This document shows positions 42,623-54,106 of a DNA stretch of 64,000 nt, in pieces; position 1 is the first letter of the stretch, and the number at the start of each line of letters is the position of its first letter. The notes under the pieces were generated by a model. That model did not search any database and was not told the DNA's origin. It worked only from the letters and a program-made list of their open reading frames with translations. A program made the translations under genes and the position numbers. The stretch comes from Actinoallomurus bryophytorum (GTDB lineage Bacteria; Actinomycetota; Actinomycetes; Streptosporangiales; Streptosporangiaceae), in contig NZ_VFOZ01000001.1 in the NCBI RefSeq assembly GCF_006716425.1, positions 3,844,001 through 3,908,000 on the forward strand, in the 5' to 3' direction.

Positions 42623-43513
42623 TCATTTGGAGCCCGCCTTCCGGAACCGCAGGTAGAGGAGGGCCAGCGAGCCGGCCACGATGGCCACGCACGTGAGCGC
42701 GAACACCGCTCCGCCGAGACCGGCGGGCGGGGGCTCCGCGGAGGAGTGCTTGACGCGCAGCGCCCACACCTGCACCCCGTCCACCAGGTCGAAGGGGGTG
42801 AAGATGCCGGCCCACCGGGCGAGGGTGAACTTGGTCTGGTCCTCGGCGATGCCCTGCATGGCCCCCACCGCGGCGGTGCTGACCAGGTAGACCGCCATCA
42901 CGGCGGTCACGCCCAGGCCGCGGCGCGGGGTGAAGGCCGCCACGAGCAGGCCGATCGCGGCCAGCACCATCGCCAGGATCAGGCAGCCGCCGAGGGCGGC
43001 CGCGTAATGCAGCGCGTGGGTGCCCAGATGCTTCTGCTGGGTGGCGAGCGCGCCGATGAACAGGATCGTGACCGGGGCGGCCAGGAGGATCATCAGCGCC
43101 GTGGCGAGCGCGGCGAACTTGGCCAGCACGTAGTCCAGGCGGGACAGCTGGCGTGAGAAGTACAGCGGCAGGACGTGGAAGCGCAGGTCACGCGAGGCCA
43201 CCACGGGCGACTGCGAGGCCAGGAAGATCGCGATCAGCGGCTGGAGATAGATCGCGTACGACTCGTAGCGGATCAGGTTGATCGCCTGGCCGGCCCCGAT
43301 CGAGGAGGCCAGTGCCGTGACCGCGACGCTGATCGCCGCGGGGAGCAGCATAATCGCGAAGAGCAGGAACGGCATGATCTTGGATTTGAGGGGCCGTCCG
43401 AGCCCGTACACGGCACGCAGATTGTGCAGGTACAGGGAGCGGATGGCGTACGGGCGGCCGAGACGCGGGCCGTCGTAGTGCCGGTAGCCGATGTCGTGGA
43501 TGACGCTCGTCAT
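42623..43513 (-). CDS. ABC transporter permease
   Basis: 296 aa with about six membrane helices. It starts MTSVIHDIGYRHYDGPRLGR, a beginning common to ABC-2-like permeases of this type. QSPVVASRDLRFHVLPLYFS is a cytosolic loop. It overlaps the upstream ATPase gene by 4 nt (ATGA), so the two are a translationally coupled pair. Transport direction is probably export; the substrate is unknown. Confidence 0.88.
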   Translation of the reverse strand: MTSVIHDIGYRHYDGPRLGRPYAIRSLYLHNLRAVYGLGRPLKSKIMPFLLFAIMLLPAAISVAVTALASSIGAGQAINLIRYESYAIYLQPLIAIFLASQSPVVASRDLRFHVLPLYFSRQLSRLDYVLAKFAALATALMILLAAPVTILFIGALATQQKHLGTHALHYAAALGGCLILAMVLAAIGLLVAAFTPRRGLGVTAVMAVYLVSTAAVGAMQGIAEDQTKFTLARWAGIFTPFDLVDGVQVWALRVKHSSAEPPPAGLGGAVFALTCVAIVAGSLALLYLRFRKAGSK

Positions 43514-44412
43514 GAGGAGAAGACCTCTTCGATCCGGTGGCGGCGGTTCTCCATGCGGACCAGCGCCAGGCCGAGGTCGGCGACGCTGTCACGCACGACG
43601 TCGTACGTGGTCTCGCCGGCGATGTCGATGAGCAGTAGCCGCCCGTCGGGCTGGACGCGCAGCCCGGCCTGGGTGAGCCGTTCGCCGAGTGCGTCGCGGT
43701 TGGCCGGGTCGTCCTCGATCTCGACCGCGAGCACCCCGCTGGCCTGGGTGAAGTCGGTGACCGCCTGGGACCGCAGCAGCCGCCCCCCGTCGATGATCAC
43801 CAGGTGGTCCGCGACGCGTTCGAGCTCGCCGAGCAGGTGGGAGGTGACCAGCACACTGATGCCGAACTGGCCGCCGATGCGCTGGATGAGGGCGAGCATC
43901 TCGTCGCGGCCCGCGGGATCCAGGCCGTTGGTGGGTTCGTCGAGGAAGATGAGCTGGGGATCGTGGACGAGAGCCTGGGCGAGCTTGACCCGCTGGCGCA
44001 TGCCGGTGGAGTAGCCACCGATCGGCCGGTACCGCTCCTCGTACAGCCCGACGTGGCGCAGGGTGTCGGCGGCGCGCTCGCGCGCGGCGCTGGCCGGCAG
44101 GCCGGACACGCGCGCCACGTGCACGATGAACTCGGTGGCGGAGACGTCGGGGGGCAGGCAGTCGTTCTCGGGCATGTAGCCGACCCGCTCGCGGATCTTC
44201 ATCGAGTCACGGACCGCGTCCAGGCCGAGGACGCTGGCCTGTCCGCTCGTCGGTGCGAGGAGACCGAGCAGGATCTTGATGAGGGTCGACTTGCCCGCGC
44301 CGTTGGCCCCGACCAGCCCGATGACGCCGGGCTCGACGTCGATGGTCAGCTGGTCCAGCGCGAGCACGCCGGGGAACCGCATACCCAGCTCCCGCGTGGC
44401 GATGATGGACAT
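43510..44412 (-). CDS. ABC transporter ATP-binding protein, first of operon
   Basis: 300 aa. Walker A is GANGAGKSTLIK, the signature YSTGMRQRVKLA, Walker B LIFLDEPTNGLDP, and SHLLGE follows. A C-terminal domain follows the nucleotide-binding fold as in many drug or lipid exporters. It is the first gene of the leftward ATPase-permease-ATPase-permease operon. Confidence 0.93.
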   Translation of the reverse strand: MSIIATRELGMRFPGVLALDQLTIDVEPGVIGLVGANGAGKSTLIKILLGLLAPTSGQASVLGLDAVRDSMKIRERVGYMPENDCLPPDVSATEFIVHVARVSGLPASAARERAADTLRHVGLYEERYRPIGGYSTGMRQRVKLAQALVHDPQLIFLDEPTNGLDPAGRDEMLALIQRIGGQFGISVLVTSHLLGELERVADHLVIIDGGRLLRSQAVTDFTQASGVLAVEIEDDPANRDALGERLTQAGLRVQPDGRLLLIDIAGETTYDVVRDSVADLGLALVRMENRRHRIEEVFSS

Positions 44413-44558
44413 GCGCCGAACCTAGTGCACCGCTATCGGCCCGTCGTCACCCTTGGGCATTAGTGGCACCCCCCTCAGGGATGAGAACGGTATCGCCGCC
44501 GCTAGAACTTTCGACCAATCCGTACCCCTCACCCATCGGCGATGCTCGATTCACCGCG

Positions 44559-44580
44559 ATATACGCATAGATCCGTATAT
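44559..44580. promoter_or_regulatory. AT-rich inverted repeat upstream of the HNH gene
   Basis: ATATACG (44559-44565) and CGTATAT (44574-44580) form a perfect 7-bp inverted repeat with an 8-nt spacer, 42 nt before the nuclease start. It lies in an unusually AT-rich stretch between divergent genes, so it is a candidate operator or promoter element. Confidence 0.4.
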
Positions 44581-44622
44581 AGAGGGCATACCACCGCCAA
44601 AAAGATCTTGGACGGTGGAGAT

Positions 44623-45318
44623 ATGCCAGTGCCGCGGCGAGTTGGAGTCAAGGTCACCTCGGTGGTCGTCTCGGTCTTCGTGGCCGCCGGATGCGCCGGG
44701 AACGTGTCCCTGTCAGGTGATGGCCCCTCGGGCTCCCACTCGGGTAAGTCCTCGAGCAAGGACAAGGGCGGCAAGGGCAAGGAGGGCACCGCACGCAAAG
44801 AGCTGGCGAAACTCAAGGACGCCAAGCCGGACTCGATGAACGGTTACAGCAGGGATGAGTTCGGGCCGGCCTGGAAGGACGTCGACCACAATGGCTGCGA
44901 CACTCGCAACGACATCCTCTCCCGCGATCTGACCAAGGTGAAGAAACGCAACAAGTGCGTCGTGATCTCCGGCGACCTGGATGACCCGTACACCGGAAAA
45001 GACATCGTGTTCGCCAAGGCCCGTGCCACCGAGGTACAGATCGACCACGTCTTCCCGCTCGGCCTCGCCTGGCAGATGGGCGCCGACCACTGGACCGAGC
45101 TCAAGCGCACCGATCTGGCCAACGACCGCGACAACCTGCTCGCCGTCTCAGGCCGGCCGAACGAGCAGAAGAGCGACAAGGGCCCGTCGGAGTGGCAGCC
45201 GCCCAAGGCCTTCCAGTGCACGTACGCGGAGAAGTTCATCGCGGTGGCCGATGAGTACCACCTGTCCGTGACCCACGCGGACCACACCGAGCTCGGCGAC
45301 ATGCTGGACACCTGCTGA
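44623..45318 (+). CDS. Exported HNH (DUF1524-type) endonuclease
   Basis: 231 aa. An N-terminal signal (VKVTSVVVSVFVAAGC) ends at Cys24, possibly a lipobox. A Lys/Ser/Gly linker follows. The nuclease domain has QIDHVFPLGLAW (Asp141-His142), then FANDxxNL-like LANDRDNLLAVSG and NEQKSDKGPSEW. This is the layout of secreted DUF1524/HNH proteins. Four further Cys (92, 112, 199, 231) could form two disulfides. GGTGGAG lies 4 nt before the ATG; an upstream in-frame ATG (44542) would bury the signal. It is divergent from the ABC operon and ends at a terminator. Confidence 0.88.
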   Translation: MPVPRRVGVKVTSVVVSVFVAAGCAGNVSLSGDGPSGSHSGKSSSKDKGGKGKEGTARKELAKLKDAKPDSMNGYSRDEFGPAWKDVDHNGCDTRNDILSRDLTKVKKRNKCVVISGDLDDPYTGKDIVFAKARATEVQIDHVFPLGLAWQMGADHWTELKRTDLANDRDNLLAVSGRPNEQKSDKGPSEWQPPKAFQCTYAEKFIAVADEYHLSVTHADHTELGDMLDTC

Positions 45319-45330
45319 ACCCTGAAAAGA

Positions 45331-45363
45331 CGAAGCGCCCGGCCGAACCGGCCGGGCGCTTCG
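45331..45363. terminator. Bidirectional terminator
   Basis: A perfect 14-bp stem (CGAAGCGCCCGGCC / GGCCGGGCGCTTCG) with a 5-nt loop, between the HNH gene and the convergent small ORF. Confidence 0.85.
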
Positions 45364-45380
45364 CTGTCACCACTTCGTTC

Positions 45381-45536
45381 CTACGAGACCTGCTTGTGGT
45401 TGGACCTGCGCGTCACCTTCGGCTGTCCTTTGTGAGAAAGGCCCAGCAGACGGGCGAAGACCCGGAACGGCAGGACGAGGACGTTCACCGTCGTCGCGAC
45501 AATGGCCCGCAGTGCTGCGATGATGCGGCCTGCCAT
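45381..45536 (-). CDS. Small 51-aa amphipathic/hydrophobic protein
   Basis: The frame from ATG 45536 reads MAGRIIAALRAIVATTVNVL, VLPFRVFARLLGLS and a basic tail ending NHKQVS. AAGGGAG lies 6 nt upstream. One hydrophobic helix (4-24) is followed by a short LPFRVFARLLG segment and a positively charged end. This resembles small membrane-associated peptides of actinobacteria, though I cannot name a family. It is 84 nt downstream of glmS on the same strand and ends just before the terminator. Confidence 0.6.
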   Translation of the reverse strand: MAGRIIAALRAIVATTVNVLVLPFRVFARLLGLSHKGQPKVTRRSNHKQVS

Positions 45537-45620
45537 CAGAGACTCCCTTCACTGTCCGTGGCACTCTCTATACCCGGTCACCGAGATCTACACGGGGCGC
45601 GAAATCGGGTTCGCGGCTTT

Positions 45621-47495
<1,875 letters not shown>

Positions 47496-47671
47496 GCGGG
47501 CCACATTAATGGCTCCAGGTGAACGGGTAGACCACCGCCGCGCCAACTCCTCGGCTACCCCGTCCCATGGCTTGCGCGCCGCGGCGGCCGACCTCCGGCC
47601 ACTTCGCCGTCGGTGATCGACCATTGACACGATCCGCCGCGACACGACCCGTCCTATTAGGGTCACTGATC

Positions 47672-48610
47672 ATGACGAGCATCGGGGGCGGCGTCCCCAG
47701 CCCGTACGTCGAGTTCGACCGAGAGTCCTGGCGTGCGCTCCGAGCCGGTACGCCGCTCTCGCTCTCGCCCGGCGAACTGGAAGAGATACGCGGGCTGGCC
47801 GACCCCTTCGACATCGACGAGGTCGAGGACGTCCATCTGTCGCTGGCACGGCTGCTGCGGCTGTTCGTCGCGGGTGACGGACGGCTGCGCGACACGGTCA
47901 GCGCCTTTCTCGGCGAGGCGGTGGCGCCGACGCCGTTCATCATCGGGGTCGCGGGCAGCGTGGCCGTGGGCAAGTCCACGATCTCCCGGCTCCTGCGCCT
48001 CCTGCTCGCACGCGGAGAGGGCGAACCGGTGGTCGAGCTGGTCAGCACGGACGGCTTCCTTCATCCGAACGCGGTCCTCGCCGAACGTGGCCTGATGCAG
48101 CGCAAGGGCTTCCCGGAGTCCTACGACCGGCGGGCGCTGCTGAAGTTCGTCTCGGAGATCAAGGCGGGTGTGCCCGAGACGTCGGTACCCATGTACGAGC
48201 CGCTGCGGTACGACATCGTGTCGGGAGCCCGTCAGGTGATCCGGCGGCCCGACATCCTCATCGTCGAGGGGCTCAACGTCCTGCAGAGTGCCAAGCCCGG
48301 TGGCCTGGCGCTGTCGGACCTGTTCGACTTCTCGATCTACGTCGACGCGCGGGTGGACGACATCCGCCAGTGGTACATCGACCGCTTCTTCGCCCTGCGC
48401 CGCACGATCTTCACCGACGAGCGCTCCTACTTTCACCCGTACGCGCAGGTGGACGACGACGAGGCGGCGGCGCAGGCGGAGAGGTTCTGGCGTGACATCA
48501 ACGAGGTCAACCTCGTGGCCAACATCCTGCCCACCCGCGCCCGCGCCACTCTCGTACTGAAGAAGGACCGCGACCACCGCGTGCAGCGCGTACGGCTCCG
48601 GCGGATCTAG
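47672..48610 (+). CDS. coaA: Pantothenate kinase, type I
   Basis: 312 aa. It phosphorylates pantothenate, the first step of coenzyme A synthesis. The P-loop is [35 protein letters not shown] and the FDFSIYVDA segment are typical of CoaA. ATG 47672 is chosen to give the family N-terminus [17 protein letters not shown] lies only about 18 nt upstream, so transcription may begin very close to the ATG. Its stop shares CTAG with the convergent MFS gene. Confidence 0.96.
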   Translation: MTSIGGGVPSPYVEFDRESWRALRAGTPLSLSPGELEEIRGLADPFDIDEVEDVHLSLARLLRLFVAGDGRLRDTVSAFLGEAVAPTPFIIGVAGSVAVGKSTISRLLRLLLARGEGEPVVELVSTDGFLHPNAVLAERGLMQRKGFPESYDRRALLKFVSEIKAGVPETSVPMYEPLRYDIVSGARQVIRRPDILIVEGLNVLQSAKPGGLALSDLFDFSIYVDARVDDIRQWYIDRFFALRRTIFTDERSYFHPYAQVDDDEAAAQAERFWRDINEVNLVANILPTRARATLVLKKDRDHRVQRVRLRRI

Positions 48611-49992
48611 ATCCTCTGGGGCCGGAGCAGCGGCACCGCGCAGCACGCGGCGAGTGCCGCCGCGCCGGCCAGCGCCATGGTCGTGACGGTCAGGGCGTGT
48701 CCCGTGGGCGGCGCCAGGCTGAGGAACAGCGTCCCGAACGTCGCGATCCCCACGACCTGGCCGAGCTGGTTCGTCATCACCAGCAGGCCGCTGGCGTCCG
48801 CGGCGTCCCGCACGGCCACGTGGCTGAGCGTGATCGCCAGCAGCGGGCTGAACGCCGCGCCGAGACCGAGGCCGGCCACGCCCATCGCGACCTCGAGCCC
48901 CACGCCTCCCGACTCGAAGACCGCCAGCCCCAGGTAGCCGAGCCCGGCCGCCAGCAGGGCAACGGGGATCATCGGGCGGTGCCACGCTGCCGGCACACGC
49001 CGCCAGTAGAGACTGGACAGCGCGAACCCGGCCGCCCCCGGGATGAAGAACAGACCGGCGCGCAGCGGGCTGTAGCCGAGGGCGCCCTGCAGGTGGAGGG
49101 CCAGGCTGAACAGGAACCCCCCGAAGGTGCACATGGTCAGGAAGATCGTCACGATCCCCGCGCGTACGCCGGGCGCGCCGGCCACCCGGCCGGGGATCAG
49201 CGGCGAGGCCGCGCGACGCTGCAGGAACACGAAGATCCCGAAGACGACGACGCTCCCCCCGAGCATCAGCCATCCCCAGAGCGGCCAGCTCTCCTCGTGC
49301 CCGAGCACGAGCGGCACGACGAACAGCAGCACCGCCGCGGAAAGGCTCACCAGGCCCGGCAGGTCCAGCCCGCTGCGACGCTCGCCGCGGTCGCCGGGCA
49401 GCGAGCGGGCGCCCGCGACCAGCAGCACCAGCCCGATCGGCACGTTCACCAGGAACACCGGCCGCCATCCGGTCCCGAAGAGATCGGCGCTGACCAGGGT
49501 TCCCCCGACGACCTGGCCGACGACCGCGCCGCCGGCCAGCACCGCGCCGTAGACGCTCAGCGCGCGCGCCCGTGCCGCACCGGCGAAGTTGCGCTGGATG
49601 AGGCTCATGACCTGCGGCACCATCAGTGCCGCGCCCACGCCCTGTACCAGCCTGAAGCCGATCAGCAGGCCGGTCGAGCCGGCCAGGCCGCACGCCAGCG
49701 AGGCCGCGGTGAACACCGTCAGGCCCGTCTGGAACATGGCCCGGTGTCCGAGCAGGTCACCGAGGCGCGCCCCGGTGATGAGCAGCATCGCGTAGGCGAT
49801 GGTGTAGCCGGCGATGACGAGCTGCAGGCCGGCGCCTGACGCGTGCAGGTCGGTACGGATGGTCGGGGCGGCGACGTTGACGACGGACACGTCGAGAACC
49901 GCCATGAACTGTCCGAGCATGATGATCGTCAGAAGCCGGCCGAGCCGGACCGGCGCGCGTGCGACTGGTGCTTCGATGGTGATCTGGGCCAT
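48607..49992 (-). CDS. MFS drug exporter, DHA2 (EmrB/QacA) family
   Basis: 461 aa with about 14 membrane helices. [20 protein letters not shown] is helix 1 with the D1 motif, and [11 protein letters not shown] is motif [21 protein letters not shown] is characteristic of the family. ATG 49992 is preferred to an upstream GTG frame start. It is divergent from an MmyB regulator 101 nt away, which probably controls it. Confidence 0.93.
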   Translation of the reverse strand: MAQITIEAPVARAPVRLGRLLTIIMLGQFMAVLDVSVVNVAAPTIRTDLHASGAGLQLVIAGYTIAYAMLLITGARLGDLLGHRAMFQTGLTVFTAASLACGLAGSTGLLIGFRLVQGVGAALMVPQVMSLIQRNFAGAARARALSVYGAVLAGGAVVGQVVGGTLVSADLFGTGWRPVFLVNVPIGLVLLVAGARSLPGDRGERRSGLDLPGLVSLSAAVLLFVVPLVLGHEESWPLWGWLMLGGSVVVFGIFVFLQRRAASPLIPGRVAGAPGVRAGIVTIFLTMCTFGGFLFSLALHLQGALGYSPLRAGLFFIPGAAGFALSSLYWRRVPAAWHRPMIPVALLAAGLGYLGLAVFESGGVGLEVAMGVAGLGLGAAFSPLLAITLSHVAVRDAADASGLLVMTNQLGQVVGIATFGTLFLSLAPPTGHALTVTTMALAGAAALAACCAVPLLRPQRI

Positions 49993-50093
49993 GACCCGAG
50001 CCTGTGGCCGCGCGGGTACGAGTGGTGAGAGCCCGTTGATACTGGTGTTGACAGCACCTGGCAAGCCCGCGCCGTTGCGGCGACCATGGACGG

Positions 50094-50957
50094 GTGACCA
50101 TGACCGCCGAGCACCGGCGCCCCGAGCTGGCCGCCTTCCTGCGCAGCCGCCGCGAGCGCATCACGCCCGCCGACGTCGGCATGCCCGGCGGGTTCCGGCG
50201 GCGTACGCCGGGGCTGCGCCGCGAGGAGGTCGCCCAGCTCGCCGGGGTCGGGATCACCTGGTACACCTGGCTCGAACAGGGCCGCCCCATCAACGTGAGC
50301 GTCCAGGTGCTCGACGCGATCGCGCGTACCCTCCGCCTCGACCAGGCCGAGTGCGAGCACCTCTTCCGGCTGGCGGGCGTTCCCTCCATCGCCGTGCCGG
50401 CCACCCACGACCGGCTCGAACCCCAGGTCCAGTCCGTTCTCGACAGCATGGCCGATCTGCCCGCCGCGGTGCTCAACAGCCGATACGACGTCCTCGCGTG
50501 GAACGCCGCGTACGCCGCGATGTGGCCGCGGATCAACCAGGACGGCCGCAACCTGTTGTGGGCCGCGTTCATCGTTCCGGACTGCTGCAGCACCTTCGTG
50601 AACCGCGACCGGGAGCTTCCGCAGATGGTCGCGATGTTCCGCGCGGCGTTCGGCCGTCACCTGGGCGAACCCGCCTGGACGGACCTCATCCAGCGCCTGT
50701 CCGCCGGCAGTGAGGAGTTCCGTGAGATGTGGGCCGCGCAAGACGTCGCGGTCCCGACGACACGGGTGAAGGTCTTCCGGCACGCCGCCGTCGGCGAGGT
50801 GCGGCTGTCGGTGGTCAGCTTCGCGGTCGTCGCCACGCCGGAGACGCGAATGGCCGTCTACACGACGGTGGACCAGGAGAGCCGCGAGCGCTTGGACTGG
50901 CTGATCGAACACCCGGAGGCGCCCGCCGTCGACCCGGCCCACCACCACACTCACTGA
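50094..50957 (+). CDS. XRE-family regulator with MmyB-like ligand domain
   Basis: 287 aa. The helix-turn-helix is LRREEVAQLAGVGITWYTWL (about 47-66). The MmyB-like domain follows (LNSRYDVLAWNAAYAAMWP, EEFREMWAAQDV, VGEVRLSVVSFAV). Such regulators often control a neighbouring exporter or reductase. The GTG at 50094 and the ATG at 50100 are both possible. It is an intact relative of the remnant at 38.1 kb. Confidence 0.92.
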   Translation: MTMTAEHRRPELAAFLRSRRERITPADVGMPGGFRRRTPGLRREEVAQLAGVGITWYTWLEQGRPINVSVQVLDAIARTLRLDQAECEHLFRLAGVPSIAVPATHDRLEPQVQSVLDSMADLPAAVLNSRYDVLAWNAAYAAMWPRINQDGRNLLWAAFIVPDCCSTFVNRDRELPQMVAMFRAAFGRHLGEPAWTDLIQRLSAGSEEFREMWAAQDVAVPTTRVKVFRHAAVGEVRLSVVSFAVVATPETRMAVYTTVDQESRERLDWLIEHPEAPAVDPAHHHTH

Positions 50958-51000
50958 CGGTCGCCCACTCCCCACAGGTCACGGACGTTAACCTGATCTC

Positions 51001-51357
51001 GTGATCGTCGGAGTGGGGATCGACGTCGTGGACCTCGAACGGTTCGCCCGGTCCCTCGAACGTACGCCCGCACTGGCCGTCCGGCTCTTCACCGAGGACG
51101 AACGCCGGCTCCCTCAGCGTTCCCTCGCCGCCCGGTTCGCGGCCAAGGAGGCGCTCGCCAAGGCGCTGGGCGCACCACGCGGGCTGAAGTGGACCGACGC
51201 CGAGGTGCGCAGGGCCCCCGACGGGCGGCCGGACCTGCACGTCGAGGGGACCGTGGCGGCGGCGGCGACGCGTCTCGGCGTCACCTCCTGGCACATCTCG
51301 CTCAGCCACGACGGTGGTGTCGCCGTCGCCGTGGTGATCGCCGAGAACACCGACTGA
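51001..51357 (+). CDS. acpS: Holo-[acyl-carrier-protein] synthase
   Basis: 118 aa. It transfers the phosphopantetheine arm from CoA to acyl carrier protein. [12 protein letters not shown] and [13 protein letters not shown] hold the Mg ligands (Asp8, Glu). The GTG start gives MIVGVGIDV. nnr starts 14 nt after its stop, the usual pair. Confidence 0.96.
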   Translation: MIVGVGIDVVDLERFARSLERTPALAVRLFTEDERRLPQRSLAARFAAKEALAKALGAPRGLKWTDAEVRRAPDGRPDLHVEGTVAAAATRLGVTSWHISLSHDGGVAVAVVIAENTD

Positions 51358-51371
51358 CGAGGGGATCGACC

Positions 51372-52901
51372 ATGCGGTACGCGCACGAGGTGGACAAGGT
51401 CCGCGCCGCGGAGCGGGCACTGATGGCGCGCTCGCCCGAGGGCGCGCTCATGCGACGTGCCGCGGCCGGTCTCGCGTCGGTCTGCGCCGGGCTGCTGCGG
51501 AGCGGCCGCGCCGGGGTCATCGGCCCAGGGGAGGGCGTGTACGGCTCGCGGGTCGTGCTGCTCGCCGGCAGCGGCGACAACGGCGGTGACGCCCTGTACG
51601 CCGGAGCCCTGCTCGCCCGGCGCGGAGCACACGTCACCGCGGTCCTGGCCGGTTCGAAGACCCACGAGGGCGGCCTCGCGGCGCTGCGCTCGGCCGGTGG
51701 CCGTTCCCTCGACGCGGACGACCCCGCCGGGTCCGTGGCCGCGATCGAGGCGGCGGATCTGATCATCGACGGGCTGCTCGGCATCGGCGGACGGGGCGGG
51801 CTCCGCGAACCCCACGCGACCCTGGCCGGCCACGCCTCGCGGAGCGTCGCCACCATCGTGGCCTGCGATCTGCCCAGCGGCGTCGACGCGGACACCGGTG
51901 TGGTGAGCGGAGCCGCCGTACGCGCCGACGTGACGGTCACGTTCGGGACCTACAAGCCGGGCCTGTTCGTCGATCCGGGCGCCGGGCACGCGGGCGTGGT
52001 CGAGCTCGTCGACATCGGGCTCGGCCCGTACCTCGGCGACCCGGACGTGGTCCTGCCGCAGGCGGCCGACGTGGACCTGTGGGCACCCGGCCCGTCGCGG
52101 GAGTCCAACAAGTACCGCCGTGGCGTGCCCGGTGTGGTGGCCGGCAGTAAGACCTTCACCGGGGCCGCGGTGATGTCGGTCGGCGGCGCGATACGCGGCG
52201 GCGCGGGCATGGTGCGCTTCGCCTCGGCCGAGCACTCCGTCGAGCTGGTCCGGCACCGCTGGCCCGAGGCCGTGACCTCGGTCGTCGACACCTCGCTGAG
52301 CGAGGTCGGGCGGGTGAACGCCTGGGTCGCCGGGCCCGGCCTCGGCACCGGCGAACACGCCGAGGCGCTGCTGGCCGAGGTGCTCGGCACGGACCTGCCG
52401 GTCCTGGTCGACGCCGACGGCCTCACCGTCGTGGCGCGCCGCCGCGACCTGCTCTGGCGCGACGCGCCGACCGTGCTCACTCCGCACGCCGGGGAGCTCG
52501 CCCGGCTGCTGGGAACCGAGGCGGACCAGGTCGAGGCACGGCGGCTGGAGCACGTACGCCGGGCCGCGGAGGAGCTCGGCGCGACCGTGCTCCTCAAGGG
52601 GTCGACCACGGTCATCGCGGAGGTCGGGCGGCCCGTGCGGGTCAACCCGACCGGCACGCCGCGGCTCGCCACCGCGGGCAGCGGCGACGTGCTGTCCGGC
52701 CTCATCGGGGCGTTCCTCTCGGGAGGGGCGAGCGCGATCGACGCCGCCGCCGCGGGCGCGTACCTGCACGGTCTCGCCGGCCGGCTCGCCGCCTCCGGCC
52801 CCGCCTCCGACGAGCGGCCCCCGGACGACCGCGAGGCGCCGATCAGCGCGTACGACGTCATCGAGGCGATCCCGGCGGCCTTCCGTACGCTCACCGGCTG
52901 A
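51372..52901 (+). CDS. nnr: Bifunctional NAD(P)H-hydrate epimerase / ADP-dependent dehydratase
   Basis: 509 aa. It repairs hydrated NAD(P)H. The N-terminal YjeF epimerase domain has GSGDNGGDALYAGALLA and CDLPSGVDADTG. The C-terminal ribokinase-like dehydratase domain has GPGLGTGEHAE, DADGLTV and the NPTGTPRLATAGSGDVLSGL motif. ATG 51372 has GAGGGG 8 nt upstream. It lies between acpS and alr, as in other actinobacteria. Confidence 0.96.
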   Translation: MRYAHEVDKVRAAERALMARSPEGALMRRAAAGLASVCAGLLRSGRAGVIGPGEGVYGSRVVLLAGSGDNGGDALYAGALLARRGAHVTAVLAGSKTHEGGLAALRSAGGRSLDADDPAGSVAAIEAADLIIDGLLGIGGRGGLREPHATLAGHASRSVATIVACDLPSGVDADTGVVSGAAVRADVTVTFGTYKPGLFVDPGAGHAGVVELVDIGLGPYLGDPDVVLPQAADVDLWAPGPSRESNKYRRGVPGVVAGSKTFTGAAVMSVGGAIRGGAGMVRFASAEHSVELVRHRWPEAVTSVVDTSLSEVGRVNAWVAGPGLGTGEHAEALLAEVLGTDLPVLVDADGLTVVARRRDLLWRDAPTVLTPHAGELARLLGTEADQVEARRLEHVRRAAEELGATVLLKGSTTVIAEVGRPVRVNPTGTPRLATAGSGDVLSGLIGAFLSGGASAIDAAAAGAYLHGLAGRLAASGPASDERPPDDREAPISAYDVIEAIPAAFRTLTG

Positions 52902-52969
52902 GCCCCGGACCTGCGACGGGCCGTAAGGCGATGGCCCCCGCAGGTCTGCTTCGCTGCCACAATTGGTTC

Positions 52970-54106
52970 ATGAGCGTTACCACGGCGGAGGCACGCGTCG
53001 ACCTCGGGGCGATCAGTAACAACGTGGACCTGCTGCGTGAGCAGGCCGGCGGTGCCGGTGTGATGGCAGTGGTCAAGGCGGACGGGTACGGCCACGGGAT
53101 CGTCCCCGCCGCACGGGCCGCGGTCGCCGGCGGTGCCTCCTGGCTGGGCGTCGCGACGCTGGACGAGGCGATGACCGTACGACGTGCGGGCCTGGACACA
53201 CCCGCGATGTGCTGGCTCTACACGCCCGGCGAGCGGTTCGACGACGCGATCGCCGCCGGCGTCGACCTGTCGGCCACCTCCGTGGGCCAGGTCGCCGAGA
53301 TCACCCAGGCCGCCGCGCGCGTCGGGCGGCAGGTCAGGCTGCACCTCAAGGTCGACACCGGCCTGTCCCGCAGCGGCGCGACCCCGGCCGACTGGCCCTC
53401 GGTGGTCGACGCCGCCCTGCGCGCACAGGCCGACGGCCTGGCCTCCGTGGTGGGGCTGTGGTCCCACTTCGCCTGCGCGGACGAGCCCGGCCACCCGTCC
53501 ATCGCCGCGCAGCTACGCGTCTTCGACGAGACCATCGAGGTCGCCGAGAAGGCCGGCGTACGCCCCGAGGTGTGCCACATCGCCAACTCCGCGGCCACAC
53601 TCACGCTCCCGGAGGCCCGCTACGACCTGGTCCGGCCCGGTATCGCGGTCTACGGCCTGGACCCGATCCCGTCGCTCGGGCTCACGCGCCGGCTCGGCCT
53701 GCGCCCCGCGATGACGCTCGCCGCGAGGGTGGCGGTGGCCAAACGGGTCGGTGCGGGCGAGGGCGTGTCCTACGGCCACCGCTACGTCACGTCGGCGGAG
53801 ACGACGCTCGGCCTCGTGCCGATCGGCTACGCCGACGGGGTTCCCCGGCACGGCACCAACCTGCTCCAGGTCTGGGCGGCGGGGAAGAGACGGCGCATCG
53901 CCGGCACCGTCTGCATGGACCAGTTCGTCATCGACGTCGGAGACGACGGGATCCAGGCGGGGGACGAGGTGGTCCTCTTCGGGCCGGGAGACGGGGGAGA
54001 GCCCACCGCCCAGGACTGGGCCGAGATGCTCGGCACGATCTCGTATGAGATCGTCACCAGAATCGGTGCCCGGATCCCGCGTACGTACGGTGGAGACACG
54101 CAATGA
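52970..54106 (+). CDS. alr: Alanine racemase
   Basis: 378 aa. It makes D-alanine for peptidoglycan. The PLP-lysine motif is AVVKADGYGHG. GEGVSYGHRY and the GTVCMDQFVIDV loop are typical of the second active-site side. No Shine-Dalgarno precedes ATG 52970, and CACAAT lies 8 nt upstream, so a leaderless transcript is possible. The end overlaps the next gene by 4 nt. Confidence 0.96.
   Translation: MSVTTAEARVDLGAISNNVDLLREQAGGAGVMAVVKADGYGHGIVPAARAAVAGGASWLGVATLDEAMTVRRAGLDTPAMCWLYTPGERFDDAIAAGVDLSATSVGQVAEITQAAARVGRQVRLHLKVDTGLSRSGATPADWPSVVDAALRAQADGLASVVGLWSHFACADEPGHPSIAAQLRVFDETIEVAEKAGVRPEVCHIANSAATLTLPEARYDLVRPGIAVYGLDPIPSLGLTRRLGLRPAMTLAARVAVAKRVGAGEGVSYGHRYVTSAETTLGLVPIGYADGVPRHGTNLLQVWAAGKRRRIAGTVCMDQFVIDVGDDGIQAGDEVVLFGPGDGGEPTAQDWAEMLGTISYEIVTRIGARIPRTYGGDTQ

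Noticed and set aside
47496-47671. glmS ribozyme or riboswitch before glmS
   Set aside because: The short upstream sequence shows no ribozyme core that I can recognise, and this class is mostly known from Firmicutes.
48607-48610. Convergent stops of coaA and the MFS gene sharing CTAG
   Set aside because: A 4-nt overlap of convergent stops is a chance palindrome and not a feature on its own.
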